A DNA stretch of 64,000 nt, taken from positions 682,001-746,000 of the forward strand of contig BEDY01000006.1 of the NCBI GenBank assembly GCA_002335605.1, in the 5' to 3' direction. Source of the DNA: Prillingera fragicola (Eukaryota > Basidiomycota > Tremellomycetes > Trichosporonales > Trichosporonaceae). Positions 8,951 through 19,174 of the stretch are shown here, in pieces; position 1 is the stretch's first letter; each line of letters begins with the position of its first letter. The position numbers and the translations under genes are program-made. The notes below the pieces were generated by a model. That model saw only the letters and a program-made list of their open reading frames with translations, did no database searches and was not told the origin of the DNA.

Positions 8951-11827
8951 CTACTCGACCTTCAATGCGACCTGCTCGAGAATCTCGCGCGTCGACTTGC
9001 CGACATTCGCAAGGTCCTTGGAGACGGCCTGCCATACTGGTCCGTGGTGCGGTGCCGCCTGCTCGGCCTTCTGGATGACACTCTCCTGGCGCTCGAGCTC
9101 GCCGTGCTGACGCTCAAACTTGAGCCACCAGCCCCACGCGTCTCCCCAGTCCGGGTCCGCCGTGATGGCGTTTTGCATCCATTGCCGTGTCTTTTCAATC
9201 TTGCGTTCGGCCCAGAACAGGCGTGCGACGGCGATAATGACGGATGGGTGCTCGCCGGCCTTTTTGAGCGCGTCGACGGAACGGCCCTTGCGCTGCTGGG
9301 GGTTCTCGAGGAAAATGGCCATCGACCACAGCAATGGCGAAGTGGGACACTCCTGCATCGCGCGCGAGAGCAGCGACTTGGCTTGTTGGGTACCGCCGGC
9401 GCGTTCCTCGATCTTGACACTTTCGGCCCACAGCTGGTCGTTTTTCGGGTTGTGCAGACGTGCCTTCTCCAAGAGCGAACGTGCCTTGATGGTGACACCT
9501 GCTTTCTCCTCCAGGCGTGCCGCCAAGATCCACAAGGGGACAGACTTGGGGCACGAGCGGCATCCCTGCGCAAACGCGGCGCGCGCAGCGGGGATATCGC
9601 CTTTCGAGTCGAGGATCTGGCCACGAATCATGTGCAGCTTGTCGTACTGCGGGAAACGGCCAATGGCCTCCTCGAGCGTCTTGAGCGCGTCGTCGAGCTT
9701 GCCGAGCTGGCGTTCCAGCACCGCCGACTTCATCCACACGCGCTCCGTGTTGGCCTGCGTGCGCGCCTTTTGCAGAATTTGCCTCGCCGCCTCGGTTTCG
9801 TTCGTCTCGGCAGCAATCTTGGCGGCAGCGAGGAAGATGGACTCGGAATCGGCATTCTGCTCGAACGCGTTTTGCAGAACCTGCTGCGCACCAACAATGT
9901 CGCCGCCAACCCACTTCTCCTTGGCAGCCATGAGCCACAACACCTCGGCATGGGGGCAGTGCTCGGCACCCTTCATGAGGATATCTTGCACGGCGTCGGG
10001 GGTACCGTGAGCCTTCTCAAACTCGGCGGCCTTACGCCAGACACCGGGCGACGTAGGGAAGTTCTCGATAAGCACGACGTAGACTGCACGCGCCACTTCG
10101 TAGAAGCCGCCCTTCTCGGCGCGCTCGGCGTCCTCGAGCCACACTGTTCTCCTGTCCTCCTCTTCGATGTCGAGATGGATGGTCGCCTTGACGATCGCCT
10201 GGGCGGTAAGAGGACTGCCGTGCTGCTCGCAAGTCTCGGCTTCCTCCAGCCACTGCTCGCGCGACAGAATAGCCTGGTGTTTGGTGAGACCAGCGACGGC
10301 ACCGCGCATCATCTTGTCAATCTGGCCAGCGACCTTGCGGCGGACCTCGGGGTCCTCCTCCAGCTTGACCTCGGACACGGCGCCAGGCGACTGCTCGGCC
10401 AGACGACCAGCGGCAATCCAGATCTCGTGTGACGTGGGAATAAGCTTGCGCGCAGAGTTGAGCACCTGCTTGGCTTTATCAGGTGTCTCGAGACGCGCCA
10501 GAGTGAGCCACAGATCTACCGATGTAGGAATAACCTCGACAGCGCGGGTGAGAATGATACGGGCATCCTCGGGGTCGTCCTCGAGGTTGACCGTCTCCTT
10601 CCACAAGCGGACCGAGTTGGGAATGAACTCGAGTGCCTTTCGCAGCACGCGCTTCTTGGCGTTCACATCGGACTCGAGGGACGAAGCCTTCAGCCAGATC
10701 TTGACCGACTGAGGGACATGCTGCACAGCCTCGGCGAGAATGTGCTTGGCGTTGTCGGGCGTGTTGAGCTCGGCAGCGTGGAACCAGACGTCCTCGCTCT
10801 TGGGGCACTTTTTGCAACCTTCGGCGATAATCTTGCGCGCGGCGACCATCTTCTTTGCGTGGACCTCGAGCGACGCAGCGGCAATCCATCCTGGGGCATG
10901 CTTGGGGTTACTCTGGATGAGATTTTGCAATAGCTGTCGTGCCTGCTTGATGTCGCCAATCTGAGCATCTGTCTGGAGCACCTGGCTGTTGAGCGCCGTC
11001 ATGTAGCCACGGGGGTCGACACTGGTGGAAGCGCCGTTGGTGGCATCCTTGGAGGCCTGGTCGAGCTTCAAAGACAACACACGGTCACGAGCATTACCAA
11101 TCGAGACAAAGTCGGTCATCGTACCCTCAGCTGGTGTCTCTGTTCCGTTCTCGGCCTGAGTGGCATCGATCTCACCGAGCAGCTGGTTGCGGTTGGCGGC
11201 GCCAGCGAGAATGGTGTCGCTGACGGCATACATCTTGCCGTTCTGGTTCTCCTCGAGACGCATGTTGTGTTTCCTCCTCTTGCCAGTCATGTTACCAGCG
11301 TCTGGAATCGCCTCCCAGTCACTGTCCTTGAGCGACGATAATCCACGCTTCAAATCAGCAAACTGAGTCTGCAGCTTGGGATTGTTGGCACGCTCCTTCG
11401 CGGCAATCTCAGCCTCAGCGGCCTCTCGCCTTGCCTTGCGACGCTGGTCCATCCGCTCGTCCACCGATTCCCAGATACGGTCTGCTTCCTCGTCGTCGGC
11501 CTCGTACACTGTGCCGGCAAACAGGTTCCTCTCGGTCTCCGGGTCCTGGAACTGCTCGGGGTCGGGAATCTCTTCGCCACGCTTGGCCATGGCCTCGGCA
11601 ATAGTCTCAGCACTTGGTCCTTCACGCGCAGGACCAATGTCGGATCGTGTTGTGAAACCTGAAGCTCCACGACCGAGACCAGCGACATACGATGCCGGGG
11701 CCTTCATCTGTACATTGTCAGCATGATGCACTTGGCAAAGCTCCATTAAAGCGACAAGCCTACGTACGTTAAGAAAAGCATAGCGATGCTCCTTTGGGAT
11801 CGACCTGACTGTGCCGACGTTGGACAT
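8951..11827 (-). CDS. PRP6: Prp6/PRPF6, U4/U6.U5 tri-snRNP scaffold
   Basis: Splicing factor that bridges U5 and U4/U6 snRNPs. Two exons, 11768-11827 and 8951-11707, give 938 residues (human PRPF6 has 941). The N-terminal PRP1 domain shows YVAGLGRGASGFTTRSDIGPAR at about residues 25-46 and the block FAGTVYEADDEEADRIW. From about residue 260 to the end run tandem HAT repeats with the usual W-x-x-A/E-A-x-x-E pattern (for example VWFHAAELNTPDNAK). The intron at 11708-11767 is 60 nt and contains no stop in frame, so a naive frame reads through it and adds 20 residues. The family sequence Phe-Leu-Asn-Met-Lys-Ala-Pro across the join, plus GTACGT donor and ACAG acceptor, argue for splicing. Confidence 0.97.
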   Translation of the reverse strand: MSNVGTVRSIPKEHRYAFLNVRRLVALMELCQVHHADNVQMKAPASYVAGLGRGASGFTTRSDIGPAREGPSAETIAEAMAKRGEEIPDPEQFQDPETERNLFAGTVYEADDEEADRIWESVDERMDQRRKARREAAEAEIAAKERANNPKLQTQFADLKRGLSSLKDSDWEAIPDAGNMTGKRRKHNMRLEENQNGKMYAVSDTILAGAANRNQLLGEIDATQAENGTETPAEGTMTDFVSIGNARDRVLSLKLDQASKDATNGASTSVDPRGYMTALNSQVLQTDAQIGDIKQARQLLQNLIQSNPKHAPGWIAAASLEVHAKKMVAARKIIAEGCKKCPKSEDVWFHAAELNTPDNAKHILAEAVQHVPQSVKIWLKASSLESDVNAKKRVLRKALEFIPNSVRLWKETVNLEDDPEDARIILTRAVEVIPTSVDLWLTLARLETPDKAKQVLNSARKLIPTSHEIWIAAGRLAEQSPGAVSEVKLEEDPEVRRKVAGQIDKMMRGAVAGLTKHQAILSREQWLEEAETCEQHGSPLTAQAIVKATIHLDIEEEDRRTVWLEDAERAEKGGFYEVARAVYVVLIENFPTSPGVWRKAAEFEKAHGTPDAVQDILMKGAEHCPHAEVLWLMAAKEKWVGGDIVGAQQVLQNAFEQNADSESIFLAAAKIAAETNETEAARQILQKARTQANTERVWMKSAVLERQLGKLDDALKTLEEAIGRFPQYDKLHMIRGQILDSKGDIPAARAAFAQGCRSCPKSVPLWILAARLEEKAGVTIKARSLLEKARLHNPKNDQLWAESVKIEERAGGTQQAKSLLSRAMQECPTSPLLWSMAIFLENPQQRKGRSVDALKKAGEHPSVIIAVARLFWAERKIEKTRQWMQNAITADPDWGDAWGWWLKFERQHGELERQESVIQKAEQAAPHHGPVWQAVSKDLANVGKSTREILEQVALKVE

Positions 11828-13186
11828 GGTGATTCGATGGTTTGGGTGGCAAACACAACGAAGCGACCAAAGTTACGGAGGGAAGGCGGTTCGTACTAGT
11901 AACGAGATGAGCGCCTGTTTTGAAGCTTGGCTGATTGAGAGAGAATATATCCACTGTCACACGTGCCAGTCAAGGCGTGGACTCCTGGATGTGATGGGTA
12001 TGATATGCGCGAGAGAGATTAGATGATGACCCGTCAAAGCAACTTCGAAAGCAGTCTGCAGCAGGTGGAGGAAGTCCAACTTCGCAAAGGTGCTGCCACA
12101 CTCACGTGGCTTGTTATATCTCCGCTGCCAACGTTCGGCTTTCAACGAGCCAGGCATTGCTGGTCGCTGGATTTTCAGGGCCGGGAACGGCCACCATGGA
12201 CCCTGAACAACGCCCAACGTGGTGGCCGTGGAAGACGAAATTTGGTTCCGGCGGTCGCACTGGCTGGTGCGGTGGTGGTAACTCGGATGTGGTCGGTACC
12301 GTGACTGTGGGCTGTGGGCGGACGCAGAATCTGAAAACCCAGCGCGGGGGCGCGTTGGCCAGTCTGGCGCCGGGGCGGTGGGTGGCTCGGCCTGGCTGGC
12401 TGCCTGGCTGAGGAGGCGCGCGCGTGGGGTCTGTGCCCGCCAGCAGGACCAACGGCCACCACCTGTCTGGCCGTGGCCGCCTGCTCAGGTTCCAAGCAGC
12501 AGCCAGGTGCACTGGAACCATACTCGCTTGCTGCTGTTCACTCATCGAACGCCGTCACCAGTGCAGCGCGTTGCTTTACTCGTGCAACTCACCCTCCCCC
12601 CCCCCCCATCCCCCGACTTGGGCTCCCGTTTCGCTTTCGCCCTTCCGTCTTCCTTCGTCGTCGGTCGTTCTTCTTCGGGTCCCCGTTGTCGCTCTCCGTT
12701 CTCTCTCTTCTTCTTTCTTCACCAGCGTCTTGTCTTGTCTTGCACGGCCGTGGGTTTCGACTAAACCCCCGTTTGAAGAACGCGTACATCTGTCTGCTCC
12801 CACGCGCGAAGCTGCTTGTTCGCGCCGCAGCGCATCTCACACGACTTTGCTGCTTTGCTAGGCCGCGAGCTACGTGAGTGCCCCTCCTGCTCCTGTTCCT
12901 TCTCCTTCTCCTTCTGGCTTCCCTGGGCACCACCTGTTCCCACACACGCCCCACTGGCACACACAAGGCAGCCATGGTGCAGCCTCTATCGTGGTTATTC
13001 TCTCCTATGGACGGTTCACTCCGTCCCTCACCCAATCTCTACAAGCTCCGTACCCAGCCCTCCCTTTCATCACCCCCATCACATGTGGCCTTATCTTTAC
13101 AACGCAACGCCGTTAATCACATACTAATGAAAACGGCTCAGACTTCGACCCTCCACGACCGTAACGAAAGTGTAACGAGTGATTCA
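11828..13186. other. Long divergent spacer, PRP6 / ataxin-2 homologue
   Basis: About 1.36 kb without a supported coding exon. A C12 homopolymer sits at 12596-12607 and opens a strongly pyrimidine-rich tract running to about 12735, as expected of a 5' leader in this group. A donor-like GCTAC|GTGAGT near 12873 and an acceptor ACTAATGAAAACGGCTCAG ending at 13140 would fit a leader intron of the ataxin-2 gene. I looked here for a missing LSm-encoding exon and saw none. Confidence 0.55.
12577..12740 (+). promoter_or_regulatory. Pyrimidine-rich leader tract with C12 run
   Basis: The plus strand is dominated by C and T here, beginning with a run of twelve C residues at 12596-12607. It lies 450-600 bp upstream of the ataxin-2 homologue's coding start. 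Such CT tracts often mark core promoters or transcription starts in fungal genes; here that is inference from position and composition only. Confidence 0.4.
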
Positions 13187-15944
13187 ATGACTTCGATGCG
13201 CGGACGTGGGCGGGGCGGCGGTGGCGCGCGCGGTGGCCAGGCCGGAGGAGGCGGTGACTCTTTCAGGTGCGTATGCTTCGAACGCCGGCGGCGGCGGCAC
13301 ATGTCAACGCGTTTCGGCGTGCTCACACTACCAGGCGTGGTTCATGGCGCGGCGGCACCCCAGGCTCCGCAGGCTATTCACGTGGCAACACGCCGTCAGG
13401 CCAGAACAGGCCAGAGTACGTAGTAGTGTCGCCGCATGGCGCGTCTAACTCATTCAGCAGCAAGTCGGACGACAAGGCTGGCAAAGGTAGGTTCTGCGCT
13501 TACAACCTCTTGCAAGGCAAGGCTAACAGTTCTAGGCTTCCAGACGGACACGGACATTTCGTCCTCGGCGCGGACCGGCGAGCGCGAGCTGAAGGCTTGG
13601 GTCCCCGAGGCCGCCGCGCACAATGGTCCGAACGGCACTACCAACGGCAGCGGATCGAAGCGCAGCGACGATACCCTCACCTTCGGTGGACCTATTAGCA
13701 ACATTCCATGGGACCAGTTTGAGACCAACGAGCGTTTGTTTGGTGCCAAGACGGACTACGACGAGGAGCTGTACACCACCAAGCTTGACCGCTCGGGTGC
13801 CGGCTTCCAGAAGCGCGAGCGTGAGGCCGATCGCCTTGCGCACGAGATCATGTCGGTGCGTAAAACGGCTTGTGGGCCCGCAGGCTTTGCTGACTTGTCT
13901 AGAAAACCTCTGCTAACCCGCACGTCGCCGAGGAACGCAACCAGGCTACGCCAGGAGACGGCAAGGACGAGGAAGAGAAGTGGGTCCAAGCGCCATGAAT
14001 ATTTCTAACGCACAGGTACTCTGGCGTGGCGCGCAACCCAAACGCGTACGTTCCTCCTGGTGCTCGAAAGCCAGGTAGCAGCGCGCCCCCTGCTCGCAAG
14101 GAAAAGGACGCTGCAAAGGATGCGACCAAGGATGCATCCAAGGCCGAGTCTGGCGCCGCACCTACCACCCCTGCGCCGAAGAGCAACGGTCCCGCTGTAC
14201 CAGCAACTGCGCCACCTGCAGCCGCCGCTGTCGCCCCTCCTGCTTCGGTTCCCGCCACTTCCCCTTCCCCCATCTCCGCGCCCCCTCCCCGTTCGTCCGC
14301 CGATCCCATCATTGACCCTGCTATCGCGTCCCTCGGCCCCGCACCTCCCTCTACTTCCATGCAGCGCAGCACGAGTTCTGTGCCACCTGGACAGGCTAAT
14401 GGCTCTGACGCTCCTGTGCCCCTCGCGATGCCGCCTATCGGCACCGTCGTGGACCAGGCGCGCCAGTTTGTCGAGTCTGAGCGCGAGCGTGCTGCGGCAC
14501 GCAAGCAGTCTATGGCCAAGAACGAGCGTGCGAGCGTCCTTGCCGAGTTTAAGGCTTGGCAGACGAAGTTCAAGGTGCCGCTTCCTATGCCCAAGGACAT
14601 CCTGCCAATCTTGACAAAGGATGAGGAGAAGCAAAAGGTGATTGAACAGAAGGCCGAGAAGGAAATGCACGAGGCCAAGTCGCCGCAGCAGATGCTGTCG
14701 CCTCCTGCCGAGCCCCGTGCGACCTTGTCGCCCGAGATCAAGCCTACGGGGGCCAAGAAGATTCCCATGAAGATTCCCGAGATTCCGCCGTTCAGGAAAA
14801 AGGTGCTCGCGGCTGTGCCAGTGCCCGAGACTGCTGCTCAGCACATTGCGCTAGTGACATCGCCGACGCCGTCCAACGCATCGCTTGCGTCTGGTACGCA
14901 TGCTAAGCTGAACCCCAACGCATCGGCGTTTGTGTTCAAGCCTAGCGCACCATCGTTCAAGCCGACCGACTCAGCCGTCACCTCGCCTGCTTCGGTTGCC
15001 GCCAAGCTGCCTGCTCCTGCGACCCCTGTCTTGTCGTCCGCGAGCCCCTCCAAGCCGGCGAACCTTTTCTACCGCGACGGGCCTCCTCAGCGCTTGGTTG
15101 TGAACCCGCGCGATGACTTTAGCCCCTTCAAGCACCTCAAGTCTGGCCAGTCTGTTCCCTCTGCGTCGACTGTTGTACCCCAGTGGCCATACACTGGCCG
15201 CAGGTCGTCGGTGGCCTTTGGCGGCCCACCCATGAACATGGCCATGTCGCCCGGTGGCGGTGGAGCAGGAGGCGGTGGCGGATTCGACGGCGACGACCCC
15301 TCGTCGCCACACCCGGGCCCTCCCCCTCAGCTTATGCAGGGTGTCCCTCCCAACCTCCTCCCCTACTACCGCTACCAGCCTGGCATGCCCCCCCACGTCC
15401 AGGGTGGCATGCTCGGCCCCATGTTCCAGCCTGGACCCAACTTTATGCCTCCGCAGATGGGCCAGTCGCCTAGCCACATGGGTCAGCCTCCTCAGCAGGG
15501 ACCCAATGGTAGTGAGTCGACCGCCGCAACATAAGAGACCCGAACTAACCTCTCAGTGCCCATGTACTTCCCTAACGGCATGCCTCGTGAGCTCTTTCTC
15601 TTTACCTCGCCGCACTCTCACTGACATGGCAGCCAACGCACACTTTATCCCACCCCAGATGCACTTCCACCCCAACGGCCCCGGTCGACCCGGCCCCCAA
15701 GGCCCAATGTACTACCAGGGTGGTGGCCAGATGCCCCAGCAGCACCAGACGCCGCAGAGTACGTCTTTTCCCCTCTTCCCCCCTAACTCAAACTAACACA
15801 CCAACAGTGCAGCAGCAAATGTCGTTCTCTGGCCAGCCAACGCCTCCCCAGCCCCACTTCCAGCACCAGCTGCCGCCTACACAGGGACCTCCACAGGGCC
15901 CTCCGCAAGGGTTTGAGGGCAGCCCCGGGCCACAGCAGCAGTAA
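13187..15944 (+). CDS. PBP1: Ataxin-2/Pbp1 homologue with LsmAD and PAM2 motif
   Basis: Post-transcriptional regulator that binds poly(A)-binding protein and takes part in stress granules. Eight exons: 13187-13266, 13335-13486, 13536-13855, 13903-13979, 14016-15508, 15557-15586, 15633-15758, 15808-15944; product 804 residues. After an Arg/Gly-rich N-terminus comes FQTDTDIS, then the LsmAD signature ([20 protein letters not shown] and [16 protein letters not shown], about residues 130-184) and the [15 protein letters not shown] block. A PAM2 motif, [12 protein letters not shown], is encoded at 14908-14943 and should bind the MLLE domain of poly(A)-binding protein. The C-terminus is Pro/Gln/Gly/Met-rich. 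The LSm domain normally found before FxTDTDIS is not visible. ATG 13196 is an alternative start, and the leader may be spliced. Confidence 0.88.
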
Positions 15945-16159
15945 AGATTAGACGTGCATCGGTGCATAGGGGAAGCCGAGAGGGCCAGCTTAGGTTGAGC
16001 TGGGTTGTAGTGCATTGGGGAGGGAGGATGCACTCGTGCAAAGAAGTATGGGGTACACGAGCGGGCGGATTGCTGATCTGCGCGCGCGTTACTCCTCTAA
16101 TCTGTTGTCTGCTGTGCACAAACTGCATAGCAAATACTCTACAACACCACTATGGCCCA
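15945..16159. other. Convergent 3' spacer
   Basis: Spacer of 215 bp between the stop codons of the ataxin-2 homologue (+) and GCP3 (-). It must carry both polyadenylation regions. No hairpin or repeat stands out. Confidence 0.5.
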
Positions 16160-19100
16160 CTACTTGCGCAGCTTTGCACTCCTCTTGAGCGCATAGTGGC
16201 CATTAAACGCTATCCTGATTGCCAAGAACCGGACGTCAAGGTCGGGATGCGTTCCCGCCTCTTTGCACAGCGCCATGACGGCGTCCTGGAACCCCGTCGA
16301 GCACGCCCTGATGCGCTCGCGGACGCCGTCGAGCTTGCCCGCTGCGTCGGCCGCCTCGGCTTCGGCTGCGGCATCGACGTCGTCGTCAGACTGGTCTGCG
16401 TCGACCGTGGCCTTCTTTCGCACCGTCAAACCCTACAGCAGTGTCAGCGCTCACGCCGGGGTAAGCTGAGACGTACTCTCTCAGCATCACGGAGGCGGTC
16501 CAGCCGTGTGGCCTCGCCCAGACTCCACGAATACAAGTCCTCGGCGGCGTCGCGGAACTTGAGCACATTGCCCAATGCCTCCTGAACCAGCTTGAACAGC
16601 GAGTCGTCACGGTGCCGTGATCCCAGTAACAAGACTTTGCGCACAACGCGGTCGAGATATGTCCTGTGGGCAGTGATGAGGCCGTCGAGATCGCCGTCGC
16701 GCTTGTCCGTGTATTCGAGCAGGGCTTTCCAGCTGCACTCGATGACTTCAAGCTGGCAAAAGGCCTGCATCTGGCGCAAGAAATGGACCATTTCGGCCTG
16801 CACGATGCGGCAGTGGTGCCATTCGTTGCCGAGACCTGCGACGTTAGTTCTGGAGCTTGGCCGGGGTGGACAGACATACTTGGCAAAGACTCGAACGCTC
16901 GCGATGCACTCGTCACGCGCATCCAACCCTGCGTCAGAGCATTCTCCACACGCTTCAAGTACCACAGGTGGTGGAAGAGCCTGTCGTACGCTGCCATGGC
17001 TGACGCGTCGAGAATGGCATTAAGAGGCGCTTCAACCTTATACTCGAGGGCAAAACACTCCCACCCCAGCTCGCCGTGCGAGTACTCGAGCACACGCGCG
17101 TCGAGACGGCGCAGCACATCTGGCGAGTCGTACTGTGCGTTTGAGCCTCGAATAGCCGACTCGAGGTCAGAAGTGAGGTGATGCCGATAGAGGCTGATAG
17201 CAGGTTTAGAGAGACGAGGCGCGAGCGCCTCCATAAGCAGCTCGGCAAAGTCGCCGGCGCCAAGCATGAGGTACGCCTTGAGCGCGCGCAGGTGGTCGAG
17301 GAGCTTGTACTTGTCAAAGAAGATCTCGAGAAGGCGCTTGCTTGCCGACGAGTAGGCACCATCGATGGACCTTTCGAGGCCGGTCAAATCGCTGTACTTT
17401 AAAGCATTGCCTGCGTTTGCCAGGCCAGCTTGCTCTGATATCCACTCGCTGTCGTAGCAGTTATAACGGATAAAGTTTAGACTGCGACCTGTCGAGAAGA
17501 TCTTCTTGCCAAAGTCCTCGTTGATGAACCCGGGCACCATGGCCTTGACGAAGACATACTTCTTCTCCCACACGTGGTGCGAGTCACTTGTGCCGTCGCC
17601 CATGTCAAAGCCCTCCTCAAATCCGGCGTCACCTGCGTACGCATTTGGATCGTCGCTCTTGGCCACGTCCGAGTTCAGTTGAACAAAGAACTCGTTGAAT
17701 GGGTCGTGAAGTTCACCCGAGAAGATCCACCTCTGCAGGGTGAGGAAGAAAGGCTTGGAGACTTCTTCCAAGATCTGGTCGGTAAAGCGACGAACAAAGG
17801 GGTCGCCATGGGCAGTATGTGAGTGGATCTTGGAGACGAGAGCTCCGCCGTGCGCCGCTGAGGCGTTAGCATCCTGGCAGTCAAAAGTAGCTCACTCTTC
17901 GCGTCGTTGACAACAGTGACCATGAGCCGTAGCTTGAGCTTCATGTCCTCTGTCCACAGACCCAGCCGCAGCAGCGTCAGACCCGACCCTTCCGAGGGAG
18001 CAGTTGATCCGGACGCGGTGAGCGACATCTGCGACTCTAGCACTGCCAACAATCGGTGGTACTCTGATAACTCGTGGTGCAGGAAGTGGCACAAGCTCTG
18101 GATAACCATGCCACTCTTCGAACTGGGCCCTGCCTCCTGATGCACATCGATAAATGTCGTAATCTTGCGATAGAGGACACCCATTTCTGAGAGCTGCACC
18201 AGTAGGTTTTGTGTTGGCTGCGAGACCACCCCATCCTGCCCCATCAGCATGACACGAGAATAACACTGCACCTTGGCTTCATCCGCGACAATCTTGATGC
18301 CCACAATCTCCTCTTCACCCTCCGATGGCGGCGTGACACCTTGTGCGCCTAAAGGAAACCCAGCTCCCTCGCCAGCGCGACCCTTCTCCGTCAGATAGGG
18401 ATTGAGCTCTGGGGCAGGCTTGCGGGCAAAGTGAACGTAGCGGCCGTCGATGCCTTGAAGCAGGTAGAGCGCGTCCCGAATAAACAATTCTTCTGGAAAC
18501 GGCGGTCGTGAGCGCGACGTTCGCCACTCCTTGAGCAATGCCGCCTTGCTTTTGGCTCCTCCTCCTCCTGGTGTTGGCGGCGGCGAGGCGAGGTTGACGC
18601 TCGGGCCGCGGGTGTGTCCTCCACGAGTAGATGAATAGGTATCTCCTAGCAGATTTGCACTCGGCGCGCGCGGTGGCGCAGGTGGACCTAATCCAGAGCG
18701 TGGACGAGCGGTGCTTGAGCTTCCAATGGGGAAGACGCTGCTCTCGTTCTTGCCATCTAGTTCCGACAGCGCAACGAGAAACTGCAGTGCCTTTTGAGGA
18801 TTGGATAGTGTCCGCTGTACCTATCAGTACAAGCACCTAGACATTCGACGGCCAGCTTACCCCGCGTTCCAGCACTCCCCACATCGAGTTGAACCGCAGT
18901 GCGTCATCGGATGTGGACAATAATCGGCGAGCAATGTCGGGAAGCGCGTTCGAGCTTAGAGGGAGTGATGATGGAAGGTGACTAGACTCATATCAGCGCA
19001 ACATTACACAAAGCTGCATGTTGCCCCGACTGACCTCTGTAATATTTCGCTGCAGTACTCTGACAGTTCCTCGACACGTTCCCGTTGGACGCGCTCAGGA

Positions 19101-19174
19101 AGCCGTGTAAGGCCTGGAAGAACCGAGTAGATGAGTTCCTCTAACTCGACAGTCGTGCGCCGATTGCGCGACAT
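16160..19174 (-). CDS. SPC98: Gamma-tubulin complex protein 3 (Spc98/Alp6 type)
   Basis: Subunit of the gamma-tubulin small complex that nucleates microtubules at spindle pole bodies. Six exons on the minus strand: 19035-19174, 18861-18981, 17896-18814, 16880-17857, 16477-16835, 16160-16432; product 929 residues. GCP N-terminal signatures include PFPEELFIRDALYLLQGIDG (about residues 190-210) and the long helical block ending LHHELSEYHRLLAVLESQM. The middle has KPFFLTLQRWIFSGELHDPFNEFFV, the family hallmark, and the C-terminal GCP fold carries LDHLRALKAYLMLGAGDFAE and WECFALEYKVEAPLNAI. Residues about 90-180 are a low-complexity Ser/Pro/Gly linker. All junctions close in frame. It is GCP3 rather than GCP2 by these blocks, from memory of the families. 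Confidence 0.93.

Noticed and set aside
8885..10432. Long plus-strand open frame of 515 codons
   Set aside because: It is antisense to PRP6. Its Leu/Arg/Gly-rich content mirrors the GC-biased codons of the real gene, and it has no domain.
12301..12500. GC-rich Gly/Trp/Arg frames upstream of the ataxin-2 gene
   Set aside because: Examined for a hidden LSm exon; none of the three frames has LSm-like strands, and they are open only because of composition.
13899..14844. Minus-strand open frames of 279-289 codons
   Set aside because: They lie antisense to the large exon of the ataxin-2 homologue and are a by-product of its Pro/Ala-rich codons.
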